64,000 nt of DNA from Ditylenchus dipsaci. Taxonomy: Eukaryota > Nematoda > Chromadorea > Rhabditida > Anguinidae. Every line of letters starts with the position of its first letter. The stretch's first letter is position 1. The position numbers were made by a program, and so were the translations under genes. Below the pieces are notes generated by a model that was not told the origin of the DNA, searched no databases, and was given only the letters and a program-made list of their open reading frames with translations. Positions 24,101 through 33,832 of the stretch are shown here, one piece after another. The stretch spans positions 274,308 to 338,307 of the forward strand of contig SADC01000803.1 in assembly GCA_004194705.1 (NCBI GenBank), read 5' to 3'.

Positions 24101-24783
24101 CATAGCCAATAAAGCTGAAATTAATGCATCGATAGTTGAAAATTTTAAGGCAGAACAGACACCATAAGACTTCCAAACGCTGCCTCAGCCGAGTTTGTTG
24201 CGCTTGCAGCTGAATCTCCAAATCACCACGAATTGGGCGATTTACTTCAGAAGGCTATTGCAAGTCACAAGCATTATTCAAATTTAGTAAAAAAAATACC
24301 AAACTTTCGAATAAAAATATAACTGTTGGAATTTCTCAGGTGATGAATGGAAAAGGCATCGATCGCCACTTGCTCGGCTTGAAGTTGACGGCGCTTGAGA
24401 TGGACATTCCTTTGCCTAAATTATTTACCACCCCAGCCTATCAGCGACTGTTCCAATTTGAACTGTCAACCAGCCAAGTGCCTACCCGTCACGATTTGCC
24501 CATGGGGTTTGGACCAGCTACCTCAACTGGTTATGCTGTGTGCTATAACCCTCAAGAGTCCAAATTCCTCTTCAGCATTACTGCTTTTGAAAGCTGTGTA
24601 GAAACGAGTGCGAAGAGGTGAGCAACCTTAAAATTGGCAAATTTATTTATGATTTAGGTTTTAAGGTTTTCAAGACAACTGACAACTTCATTGCTGCACA
24701 TTAAAGATATAGTTGACAAAGCGGGTAACCTTTTGATGAGAAATTTGAACGCTATCCCCCCCCCATTTCCGGAGGCTACCTAA
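15150..24783 (+). CDS. CRAT: carnitine O-acetyltransferase, 5' exon missing
   Basis: Transfers acetyl groups between CoA and carnitine in mitochondria or peroxisomes. Exons: 15150-15265, 16047-16100, 16153-16182, 16234-16406, 16454-16550, 16602-16670, 22065-22236, 22281-22456, 22505-22605, about 23344-23440, 23498-23583, 23634-23729, 24150-24286, 24340-24617, 24666-24783: about 600 residues (human CRAT about 626). The N-terminal LPKLPVPPLAET, the WWLNVAYLEART motif, the catalytic-His motif YEHTPAEGPP and STSQVPT support carnitine/choline acyltransferase; overall fit is best to CRAT. The protein ends PPPFPEAT. All junctions are GT-AG and in phase except 22605/23344, where phase 2 meets an exon needing phase 1; a hidden microexon, the alternative acceptor after 23349 or a lost base would explain it. 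The initiator exon and targeting peptide were not identified. The 5.4-kb sixth intron is full of inverted-repeat elements. Confidence 0.93.
15729..15906. repeat. Tigger-type MITE, CAGTCAAACCTCGC ends
   Basis: Begins CAGTCAAACCTCGCTTTTAC after a TA and ends around GTCGTTAAATCGAGGTTCGAC. The word GTCGTTAAATC recurs within the right half. It lies in the first recognised acetyltransferase intron. Confidence 0.65.
16975..17425. repeat. mariner-type MITE with internal hairpin
   Basis: CAGGGTGTACCATGGTATC follows a TA at 16975, as in Tc1/mariner-type ends, and a second CAGGGTGCAGCA occurs at about 17417 in the same orientation. Inside, 17095-17115 (TAATGTCAAAAACACGATT) pairs with 17230-17250 to form a hairpin. 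The same hairpin core occurs inside the element at 51703. Confidence 0.6.
17806..18909. mobile_element. foldback element, family C (TTTTGGCAAATTTCG arrays)
   Basis: Left end GGCTAGGGGAGATTTGCC and right end its complement, flanked by a perfect 8-bp duplication TTGAAATG (17798-17805 and 18910-18917). The right arm holds 16 tandem copies of a 15-bp word, TTTTGGCAAATTTCG, at 18661-18900; the left arm holds only about five complementary copies (17820-17905). Inside each array comes a matching block (GGGGGACCAAGGCAG and complement). The central part contains two inverted copies of the CCAAGTGG hairpin family. Open frames across the array in all six frames are a by-product of the 15-bp period, not genes. 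Confidence 0.9.
18977..19247. mobile_element. hAT-like palindromic MITE (CAGTGTTCTC ends)
   Basis: CAGTGTTCTCAATAGTCAGAG at the left and its complement at the right. About 130-bp arms are built from TTCTGACTGTCAGA-type words. Flanks GGAGGGGT and GAGGGGGT may be an 8-bp duplication with two changes. A tRNA-like B box (GGTTCGAATCCC, about 19286-19297) lies just outside. Confidence 0.75.
19596..20804. repeat. large inverted repeat in acetyltransferase intron
   Basis: The left arm (19596-19732 plus 19870-20095) and right arm (20446-20804) are reverse complements. The left arm is split by a Tigger-type MITE that is absent from the right arm. The loop (20096-20445) holds a third partial copy around GGACTCGAGGGATACGCAAG. 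The arm contains a phrase open in one frame (MDSRDTQAVVGQGLLVKANH) with an acceptor-like TTTTCAG upstream, which may be a captured exon; I do not recognise it. Confidence 0.8.
19733..19869. mobile_element. Tigger-type MITE inserted in a foldback arm
   Basis: Ends AGTCAAACCTCGATTTAAGG and the complement of CAGTCCAACCTCGATTTGAGG. The other arm of the surrounding inverted repeat preserves the empty site (near 20672), GGCTAGGTAACGACGA read on its minus strand. Internal copies of CCTTAAATCGAGGTT suggest a duplicated end. Confidence 0.75.
20899..21721. repeat. GGAGCCAGATCCGGAGC repeat element, interrupted (family H)
   Basis: Begins CAGTGCTGGCAATCCGC and finishes GAAATGCCAGCACTG. Both ends are built of CGGAGCCAGATCCGGAGCG-type words (20905-21055 and 21580-21705). 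No target duplication is visible. The middle contains the TACC(G/A)TATT-family MITE at 21360. Long frames here are low-complexity Arg/Ser/Pro text, not genes. Confidence 0.65.
21360..21486. mobile_element. pogo-like MITE, CCGTATTCTCTCTAATAGAA family
   Basis: The left end, CCATATTCTCTCTAATAGAACGCC, and the right end, ...TAGATAGAATACGG, are inverted repeats with TA on both sides. The 127-bp interior is non-coding. Other family members occur at 39344, 55670 and as single ends elsewhere. Confidence 0.8.
21778..22034. mobile_element. Tigger-type MITE carrying a nested hAT MITE
   Basis: Left CGATATAACGGTCACCCC and right GGGACCGTTATATCGAGGG are inverted. The right end continues GGCTGGCTGTA, matching the CAG...CTGTA style of the family. 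It is interrupted by the 121-bp element at 21824-21944. The next acetyltransferase exon begins 31 bp downstream. Confidence 0.7.
21824..21944. mobile_element. 121-bp hAT-type MITE with perfect 8-bp TSD
   Basis: Starts CAGTATTTCGAC, ends GTCCAAACACTG, and is flanked by identical GTGCCGTT at 21816-21823 and 21945-21952. The interior is repeated TACGAAGTACGAG-type words in both orientations, similar in style to the element at 12221. Confidence 0.85.
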
Positions 24784-25688
24784 AGCCATCATTTTTCAAA
24801 AAAATTTTACGAAAGACCTTATTAGTAATGGGCAGGCCCTGAGCCTAAGCTTTAGCTTACGGGTGTAAGTAAAAATTATTTGGGGGTTTGTGACACTGGT
24901 GCCTAATTTTGGACGATACTCGTTTTTACCACTACCCCTTCGCAAAAAAAGCTACTCGGTTATACAACCCCCCTCCCCCAATAATTTTCAGGTATACCTA
25001 GAACCATAATTTTTTTTCCTAAAAAAAGCTGAAATTAGTACGGATTGTCCCTGAGCCTAAGGCCCGAAGCATAAGGACTAAGCGTAATTGATAAGCCTAA
25101 AAATTATTGGGAGGGGGGGGGTGTTGATAAACCGAGTAGCGCAAAATTTTGTAATTTTCGCATGATTTGCTATGGATTGAGCGGTTGCCACCTAAACCAT
25201 TGCATACAGATTATCACAGGAGTAAAGTGCAAATATTTCACAAAAGGCGCATTATCAAAAAAAGTTGTAGTTGGCTGTTTTTAACTATTTTGGGAAATGA
25301 TGGCCGTTTTTATTGATTTTAATAGAGGATAGTGAAAAGAAGTCTGAGCACTTAAAGAAAAAATTGCGGACGATTTACACACATCCTCACAACTTCAAAA
25401 AAATGATCAGGCTTAAATTTTATCATTTTTAGGTATGCTGGTTCCGATATCCAAGATATAGTTATACTATCTGGTAAAATCTTGAACACTGGTAGCTACT
25501 CTAATACCAGTGTAAATAAATAAATGTACAAAAACTGCATATTGATCGTAAATAAAAAATTTGGCTCTATCGTGTAAAAAACAGCAAAAATCTTTTCTAT
25601 CATTCTTATAATTTTTTTTATAGTTAATCAACATTATTATTTAACAAACACCCAAAACAATAGTATCACAAAACGAAAGATTCACAAA
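24784..25688. other. convergent intergenic region
   Basis: Lies between the stop codons of the plus-strand acetyltransferase and minus-strand taspase. About 24760-25000 and 25000-25140 share imperfect inverted words (GAGCCTAAG..., CCCCCTCCC/GGGAGGGGGG). No exon, tRNA or strong poly(A) signal close to either stop was recognised; AATAAATAAA at about 25516 is distant. Confidence 0.5.
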
Positions 25689-28036
25689 CTAGTCCACCCG
25701 CATTTTGCAAACAAGATATTTGTCTTTTGATGGATTTGCCAGCAGAATAAGCAAAACAAAATTAGGAGTGTTGTGCACCACAACAAGCTCATTCAATCCA
25801 CCGTACCTCAGCAGCACAATGCCGCCAAACAAAATGCGATCAGAAGGGAAACATTGTAGTCTAAAATTAGGCTACAGTTAACCCTAGATATGATGACAAT
25901 CCAAAAAGTTCAATCCCGACTAGGTTCTGTCTATTTTAAACTTTAATTTTGACGTCTTTGCCAATTTACGAATGCTATGGTAGAGTCTATATGGTAGAAT
26001 ATTTTATTAAATTTGTTTGTTATGTTTCAAAAAGTTGTTTATTTATTTTAGAGGCAAAATTGGAGTTGAGAAAAAGCCGTCTTTTTCAATTAAAAGTCTA
26101 TAAATGTTTTAGAGACCACACCTAGCTAGTCTTTCAGTTTAAAAAAGGGGAGAGAATAACTCTCCGCTCCGAAAACTCTCCGCTTCTAGTTGAAAAGCCT
26201 TTGCTTTTTAATGAAAAGTCTCCGCATTTGCTTTTCGGTTAGTCACCCCTTATAGTGAAATGTCTTCCTGAATCTGGATCCTGAGATCTGATCAAAATCA
26301 GATCTGATCAAAAGTGCCGTTAATCGAGAGAGTCGACTGAATTGAGGTTTGAGATTTTTTTAGTAATTTTGGTCTAAAAAAATGAATACCTTGGAGAATG
26401 CATTAAATGAGATTCTAAATATTTGCTGAACTTTTGAGTGATCACAGTCTCATCGTCCTCATCCCTGAAGATCGATAAGATAAGTTTTTCAAAGTATTAT
26501 TTCAATCGAATGCACCAAAATAAACTGACCATTCAAAAAATAGAGTAGCCAAATTCTGGGCCAGTGAAGTCCTGATCAACGCCTCTCCACAACCAGACAA
26601 GGAGACTGAAATGGACTTGTCGGCTCGCTGTTCCGACCAAATAGCTGCTCCGAAATGGGCGCTACTGCCCACTCGACCATCTGCTTTTAGAATAAGTCCC
26701 CCGCTTGAGGCACAAGACTCGCATGAGCCATTTGCCTGAAAATAACATTAGAGTTAGCTTTTTGCTTGCCTGAAATATTCGGGAAATCCACCTTAATAAC
26801 TACCCCGCCAACTGTATCCAGTCGACCATTTCCTTCCTGATTAACCAATGATTTGGCCTTGGCAAACTCTTTTTGTGCCTGAGAAGAGCACAGTTGTTGG
26901 TTGGATTTAAGGCCTATGTTGTGCGAATCACAAAACTGATCAGCACCAAAACCAGCCAGCACCATTGGGGGATCAGAGTCCAATCAGTGGTTCGGCTGTA
27001 AGCTTCCGACAATTTCTTAGCTGCATAAACAGGATGCTTGCAATTGCTTACACATGCCACTGCTCCATACGCCAGTTTGTTGGAGGACATGTAACTGGCT
27101 TCACACTCCACTAAAAAGTTATTTGGTAATGCGAAAATCAGTTTTAATTTTAGACCGTTGGTTTTATGCGATGGGGCACTGGTTTTGTAATAGCCATAAC
27201 TTTTTTCTAAAGCCGAAAATTCATTGGACGGACACTCTTGTTTGGTATAAAATGTTGAAAATGATGCACAATTTTTATCGCTGTCGTGTATAGGTTTGCC
27301 TCTTAAAGCTTTTCACTACATTAAATTTAATTGTTTTGTTTGATCCCTTGCTCTGGTTTTGGATGTGGATCTGGTTTACTCTGGGAAACAGAAAGAAAAA
27401 CACTTTTAGAACTTGAATTTGGCCTTTTGTCCAACCATTATAAATAACATAGTCAAAATTACGAGACCCTTTTCGAAAAAGTTGGTTATGCAGCCTTCTG
27501 CCAAGTTGATTTCCGAATACTTTTTCTGTAACTGATATTGTAACCCTTTTTAGAATCCAAGTGAAGTTACAGATTTTCGAGGGATATGGCCCGAAGAAAT
27601 TCAAATATCGACCAAGCAAGAAACCGCATAGCTAATTTTTTTAAAGAGGTCGCGTAATTATGACGCACACTGTAGATGGAAAATGTTCTATGTTTGGTGC
27701 TGCCACCTTCCTTGAGTTTCGATTTTAAAAACTATGTCACAGCTGCTTACCTTTGCCAGTAATAGTCAAATTTGAACCAAAACCACAGTTGAAAGTCGGG
27801 TCACTTTCAAGAGCCTGGATTATATAATGCTGACATAAAAATAAAGTAAATAATTTTTTTACCATGATTGCTTGTATGAAACTGCCTTTACATCCTTTCA
27901 AGGCATTTGCAACCAGTTTTTCTGTGCCTGGTTTGTGGGCACCTGCGCAAAGTTATTTAGCGAAGGCAAGAATTAGCAAGCAATACAAACCTGCTCCACC
28001 ATGAATGCATATAATTTGGTCGAAATCACTCTGCAT
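25689..28036 (-). CDS. TASP1: taspase 1 (threonine aspartase), 7 exons, one apparent frameshift
   Basis: An N-terminal-nucleophile protease of the asparaginase-2 family that cleaves itself and nuclear regulators such as MLL and TFIIA precursors after Asp. Exons: 28036-27991, 27942-27863, 27829-27751, 27110-26792, 26735-26530, 26464-26390, 25860-25689: about 325 residues (human 420). Visible: an N-terminal IHGGAG motif, NCGFGSNLTITGK, the autoproteolytic LDTVGGVV (nucleophile Thr after Asp), SSGGLILKADGRVGSSAHFG, SLSGCGEALIR and the C-terminal GGIVLLRYGG. Exon 4 is 319 nt where phase demands 320; the reading frame changes at a run of five G at 26967-26971 (C on the coding strand), between ...WTLIP and PMVLAGFG. 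A lost base in that homopolymer is the simplest reading. All introns are GT-AG. Function is by family homology; either assembly error or a true null allele is possible. Confidence 0.92.
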
Positions 28037-28241
28037 TAGATTTTTTAAACAACATTCAGACAAACAGTAAAATTTCAGAAGTTTATCTTAAAAAAGAATA
28101 ATTTATATTCACTAAATAGCTTAGATCTACTGAAAAACTTATTTAAATTCCCCCCATATTACATACAAACATTGAGCGCAATTGAACTATATATTTTGCT
28201 AATGAATACTCAAAAGGGGATTTTAGCAGAAATAAGTTATA

Positions 28242-28395
28242 CAGTCAAATTTCGATTTTACGGCGCTCACCCCAAGTTCGTTCCCGACTCACGGCGTGTC
28301 AAACACATCAAAATTTAGCATTTTGAATCCAACCTTATTTTTATGATTTTTTGAACGACACTATAAAAAGTTCGTTTTTACATAAGGTTCGACAA
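28242..28395. repeat. degraded Tigger-type MITE
   Basis: Starts ACAGTCAAATTTCGATTTTA and finishes near TACATAAGGTTCGACAA. The right terminus has lost the expected CTGTA. It lies just upstream of the taspase start. Confidence 0.5.
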
Positions 28396-28608
28396 TTTTT
28401 TGGTACCTGGTTAGTTGTCTTTGGGCAGTCTAGTCTAAAAAGTTTCAAGGGTTCTGATTTTGTCATTCATTTTCCAAAATAATTTGTTATATGAGATGTG
28501 GGGCCATTAGTTTACTAAAAACAAAAAATTTTCATAAAACTACTAGGTTAATTTGAAATTTGACAGCGCAACGAAAAACCAAAAACATTATCAGAAAGCT
28601 GAAGAAAA

Positions 28609-30308
28609 GGGCGTTACTTTTTTTTGCCGCAAATATACACTTTTTTGCCGCAAATATACTTTTTTTTGCCGCAAATCTGCTTTTGCCGCAAATATACTTT
28701 TTTTGCCGCAAATCTGCTTTTGCCGCAAATATACACTTTTTTGCCGCAGATTTTCACTTTTTTGCCGCAAATTTTCACTTTTCTGCCGCAAATCTGCTTT
28801 TGCCGCAAATATACACTTTTTTGCCGCAGATTTTCACTTTTCTGCCGCAAATATACTTTTTTTGCCGCAAATATACTTTTTTTGCCGCAAATTTACTCTT
28901 TTTTGCCGCAAATTTAATATTTCTGCCGCAAATATGGATTTTACAGTTGCCAGATGCCTTTACTTTAAGTCTGTCTTTTTTTAGGAATATGGGTAAAAGC
29001 TTGGGTTTTTCACTGGTCTTTAGCCAATATACACACCTTTTACAGCTTATTTCAGGTAGATGTCGCAGACTTCACTGGAAGGACTTTCAAAGCTTTATAT
29101 TTGTGATTTTAGGTTAGCTAGAAAGGTAAATTTTGATTTTTCACACGTATAGAAATGCGACTTCATGCGGCTGGACAAGTTCATGAACTAGTGTAACGTC
29201 ACGTCAATTTTTTTTTTCAATATGTGTCAACAGTTGATTTTGTCGGGCTGTATGTTGTCGAAATGCGACTCTCTATGTGCCTTCGTGCTCCACCCCCAGA
29301 CAGTATGGCTAGGCCGTTGTAACATAACTGTCGGGGCACGTTAACTTCAAGAGGCTGCCTAGCGAGAGTTAGGCTCTTCTAAGATTTACTTCACTCATTT
29401 TTAGGTCTTATCATAATCTTACAGCTTACAGATTACAGGTGTCTGCGACCAACCATAAATCAATGGATCAAGTTCAGCTTTGAGTTCGCTTGAGTTCAAT
29501 TTCCAAGAAAATCTGAAAATGAGTGAAGTAAATCTTAGAAGAGCCTAACTCTCGCTAGGCAGCCTCTTGAAGTTAACGTGCCCGACAGTTATGTTACAAC
29601 GGCCTAGCCATACTGTCTGGGGGGTGGAGCACGAAGGCACATAGAGAGTCGCATTCGACAACATACAGCCCGACAAAATCAACTGTTGACACATATTGAA
29701 AAAAAAAATTGACGTGACGTTACACTAGTTCATGAACTTGTCCAGCCGCATGAAGTCGCATTTCTATACGTGTGAAAAATCAAAATTTACCTTTCTAGCT
29801 AACCTAAAATCACAAATATAAAGCTTTGAAAGTCCTTCCAGTGAAGTCTGCGACATCTACCTGAAAATAAGCTGTAAAAGGTGTGTATATTGGCTAAAGA
29901 CCAGTGAAAAACCCAAGCTTTTACCATATTCCTAAAAAAAGACAGACTTAAAGTAAAGGCATCTGGCAACTGTAAAATCCATATTTGCGGCAGAAATATT
30001 AAATTTGCGGCAAAAAAGAGTAAATTTGCGGCAAAAAAAAGTATATTTGCGGCAAAAAAAAGTATATTTGCGGCAGAAAAGTGAAAATCTGCGGCAAAAA
30101 AGTGTATATTTGCGGCAAAAGCAGATTTGCGGCAGAAAAGTGAAAATTTGCGGCAAAAAAGTGAAATCTGCGGCAAAAAAGTGTATATTTGCGGCAAAAG
30201 CAGATTTGCGGCAAAAAAAAGTATATTTGCGGCAAAAGCAGATTTGCGGCAAAAAAAAGTATATTTGCGGCAAAAAAGTGTATATTTGCGGCAAAAAAAG
30301 TAACGCCC
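28609..30308. mobile_element. 1.7-kb foldback element, family D (TTTGCCGCAAATATAC arrays)
   Basis: A near-perfect inverted repeat: arms 28609-29405 and about 29517-30308, loop about 110 bp. Ends are GGGCGTTACTTTTTTT and its complement. A perfect 8-bp duplication GAAGAAAA flanks it (28601-28608, 30309-30316). Each arm carries 16 copies of a 17-21 bp word with core TGCCGCAAA in the same order, followed by about 470 bp of unique sequence. The arms differ almost only by one-base changes in homopolymer length. Long frames through the arrays (Cys-Arg-Lys or Phe-Phe-Ala-Ala repeats) are artefacts of the repeat. No transposase is present. Confidence 0.93.
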
Positions 30309-30316
30309 GAAGAAAA

Positions 30317-31882
30317 ATGCCACCATCTGACCAGCAAGAATTTTTTTGATGACAAAAAACCATTTAAAAACATTTGGTCTAAGTTCCTGACGGATTCGTG
30401 TTCAGCATAGTCGATTTGCTTGTAAAGGTGCTCTTAAAATTCAAACTTACTATCATATTTCAAATTTCTCTTAAAATAAATAACGAAAATTTGAACGCAT
30501 TAAGAAAAAACAAAAAAATCAATCTGACAGTACAAATGTCCTGTCTATATGGTGGTTCATTATGAGAGCAAGAGCTCAAATATATTGAAACCAAACGGAG
30601 AAAAGATGTAAACTCTTGTGCATTTTGTTCAATATTGGAGCTTTTCGCTCTCTATTTTCTGTTTAATAAAATATTGTGTGAACATCACACGTCTAAAATT
30701 CGCACCCACACACACCACAACACTCTAGACTTGAGATATTCAAAATGAATTCTCAACAAACAGAAGATGCAATGTTTCAAACATACTAAAAAAATTTTAG
30801 CGTCCAAAAAACTTACAGCAAATGCTTTTCGATTACATTTGGTATCTCTTTTTGTGTGTTAATTCGTATTTTTTAAAAGCCCTGAATCTTAGCAAAGGTC
30901 AAACTCTTATTTTTTTATCATTCTGCAAAAAGTTTAGACCATCAACGTAAAAGTGTCATTTCCAGCCAAAATCAAAGTAAACCTAAGGAAAATGATTGTT
31001 TGGTCACATAAATACAAGATTTTCTTTATTTTTCTTATCAAGCCATCCGAATCTCAGTTTCGGGTCATCTTAAGACAACGGTTAACATGTCATTTTGTAG
31101 ATGATTAAATAGCTTTTTAAAAAATGCATTAGGTGGTATATTTTGATATAAAATATATGTATTTTTTAACTTCGAGAAACATGTTTGAGTTTGTCTCCAC
31201 ATACGCTGGCCTACCCTTGCCTAAGCCTAAAAAAATCACAGAAGCAGGGAGACCAACCTTTTTTGGTCAACTATGATAGTGTTTAGACGTCTTCTAATTA
31301 ATTTTTATACGCTAAAACGATAAAAAAGGTAGTTTCCAAAAAAAATTTAGTTATCATAAGTTCACCGATTGCCTTGGTCCCCCAAACTAAATATCGGGTA
31401 TTAAGGTATCCTACCGCGTTTTGGTCACTGGAGCTGGGCAAAAAGAGCCTCTATATGCATTTCATGATCAAGAGTACTTCTCGGAATCATGTCTAAGGTG
31501 AGTGAGTCAGAAAAAACTCAAAAAACTTCAAAGAGTGTTTTAACCACTTCTAAACAGCGTTTTCACGCAAAAGATAATAAAGACTTTGTTTTGAAGCTAT
31601 AATTTAATTCGACTTATAGAAGTTCCGTATATTCAGTCACCTAGGATTGTAAACAAGCTTTGCACCTGGGTGGATTCAAACCAGCCCCTTCGGCGATGCG
31701 TATACGAATCTTTGCGCCAAACCGAATAATATCACATCGCAAAATCGCACACATACCAATGACGGTCACTAAAAGATGTCTTGTAAAAAATTTGTACTAT
31801 TTCAAAAAACCTATTTGGTGGATACGCTAATTAGAAAAAATTTAGATATGAATAGCATAAAAAAGTAAAGTGTTAAAGTGAA
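30317..31882. other. intergenic stretch, few repeats
   Basis: No exon recognised. 31405-31510 (GGAGCTGGGCAAAAAGAG... CGGAATCATGTCTAAGGTGAG) recurs inverted at 35635-35740 and directly at 56955-57045. A minus-strand tRNA-like 3' half (GGTTTGAATCC) sits at about 31672-31735. Presumably contains the promoters of taspase (leftward) and the CCP gene (rightward). Confidence 0.5.
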
Positions 31883-31890
31883 ATAAAAAG

Positions 31891-32526
31891 CAGAGTTGCT
31901 AAATCGGAATATTCCCGGAATATGGCCGAGTCAGTCTACAATTGACCATAATCGTTTGCAACTTTATTTTAAAATTTCAAATCAAGTTTTTTTTCAAAAT
32001 TTGTTGTTTAAAAGACCATGGTTTTTGCGCGCAGCGGCACACACAAAATTTGAGTTGGCGGGGGACACTTCTCTTTCGTCTAGCAGTGTTCTCTTTCGAG
32101 TCATTCGAAACGAAGTGTCCCCCGCCAACTCAAATTTTGTGTGTGCCGCTGCGCGCAAAACCATGGTCCTCTAAACAACATGGCGAAAAGCAGCCAATGA
32201 AATATTATGAACCACGGTCCTCAAAACGTGATAAATTTAATCGATTTAACACGTGTTAAAGTTTCTATGAACATTCCAATTTCCTTTCGCCTTTTTATTA
32301 ATATTTTTGTCGAAAACTTCTTCCATGGTCAAAAAAGTAAATTTGTGCCAGAAATCTAGCCCTACAACTTTTAACATAGAAGAAGTTTTCAACAAAAGTA
32401 AAGGTAAAAAAGCAGAAGAAAATTGAAATCTTTATAGAATGGTATTAAAATCTATTAAATCTAACACATTTTGAGAACCCTTAAATACAACCGGAAATAT
32501 TATGGCTGGCTATTTCAGCAACTCTT
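31891..32526. mobile_element. hAT-type element with 8-bp TSD and internal palindrome
   Basis: Starts CAGAGTTGCTAAAT and ends TTTCAGCAACTCTT. Identical 8-mers ATAAAAAG flank it (31883-31890, 32527-32534). Within, 32012-32170 is a tight palindrome (CCATGGTTTTTGCGCGCAGC and complement), probably a second insertion. A weaker inverted pair, GAAGAAGTTTTC, occurs at about 32312-32390. Non-coding. Confidence 0.82.
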
Positions 32527-33044
32527 ATAAAAAGTGAAACGTAAACAATTCCACCTTTTTGTGAAAAAGGCCAAATCTTTTTTGTTTTACTCAAAAAGAA
32601 TATCTGCCCACTTTAAAAAAACTGATAACAACATAAACTCCATCTCAGAGTTGTCTCGGAGAAAGAGCTGGATTTCCATGTCCAAGATTTCGAATTTCCG
32701 TGACTTCCTTGTTAGTGCGGTCTAAGCACTCTTTGTTTGGTGCAAAGTTTGTTTGTGGAACCTAATTTTCAAAAAGTCACTCTTGTTCACTGAATGTTAT
32801 TGATTAGACTTGATTGGGTGACTCTGCAAACATCGATTAAAATCTTTTAGCCAGGCTGTGATTAATTGTTGGCATGTTTTGGAAAAGCTGATTGATAGTT
32901 CTCTTACTCTATTTATAAGCTGAAGCAGTAATCAAATGACTCTTTTAATATTTCAAAAGCAAAAAATATTTATGTACTAGTCAGCCATCATACTGGCAAA
33001 TCAACTAGATCAACTATTATATTCAAAACTGTCGATTTCAAAAA

Positions 33045-33832
33045 ATGTATTTAATATTTGATTGTTTTTTGTCCATCCTGCTACTATTGGCCGTTGCTCA
33101 ACACACTACTGGTGCCTTGGAAAGTGAGGGTGGAGACAGTCCTTATAGATGTGTGGCAGCAGTCCCCAGGCCTAGTTATTGCCGCAAAGCATGCTTGAAG
33201 ACGAGAATTGTAAAAAGCCAATAAAAGGTGGTCAAAGCTACGTTTCAAAACGGAGAAAGCTTTTTCGGTGGAAATCGCACAAAAAAATTGATTTGCACCA
33301 AATAAAAGTCTTTTTGCACCAGCTAATTTTCGCATCAAAAAAAGATTTGTCTTGTCTAAACCCGCCAAAACGGGTTTTGGCGACAAGAAAAAATGTTTTG
33401 GCCAATTTTTTTTTTTGAAAAGCAACTTGCAAACCAAGGCGAGCTGATATGGTGGATGTTTCAGTATCGACTGGACTAAGTATTCAAGAGTCTAGCCAAG
33501 GTTGGAAATCCCAAATCAATATTTTCATCCTCATGTCCTTTCCTTATAATTTATCTGAATCAGTGAAAAAAATTAGAGTAAAATATTTTTTGGTAGTTTG
33601 CAATTGCCCGGCTGACCTTGTCATTCAAAATTTGGGTGAAAGTCATTTATTTCGGAGCTTCCACATACGTTGCAGGCTATTCTTACCGAAGATCCTTGTT
33701 AAATTGCGAACACCAATATTTTTTCTTCATTTTATAAAGTTTAGGTGTATGTGTGATGGAGAATGTGGCTTGAGGTTTGAGTTCAGCCAAAATTTCTGTG
33801 TGTCAAATTAGCATTTAGTTGTGTTAATCCAG
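33045..33832 (+). CDS. exon cluster: signal peptide and WAP-like domain
   Basis: Exon 33045 starts at [22 protein letters not shown] is a convincing signal peptide, followed by [15 protein letters not shown]. The next cysteines read [11 protein letters not shown] in the adjacent frame, so one base appears lost near 33194 (TGC|CTT). Exon 33745-33774 gives CMCDGECGL and a 14-nt microexon 33819-33832 gives most of SCVNP; together they form a WAP-type core matching the N-terminus of Hikaru genki/LEV-9 proteins. Junctions 33774/33819/33888 are GT-AG and in phase. The join from the first exon to 33745 is unresolved. Confidence 0.72.

Noticed and set aside
28553..30410. ORFs of 90-185 aa with FFAAN/CRKYT/LRQKS repeats
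   Set aside because: Products of the TTTGCCGCAAATATAC array in the arms of foldback D; they mirror each other on opposite strands.
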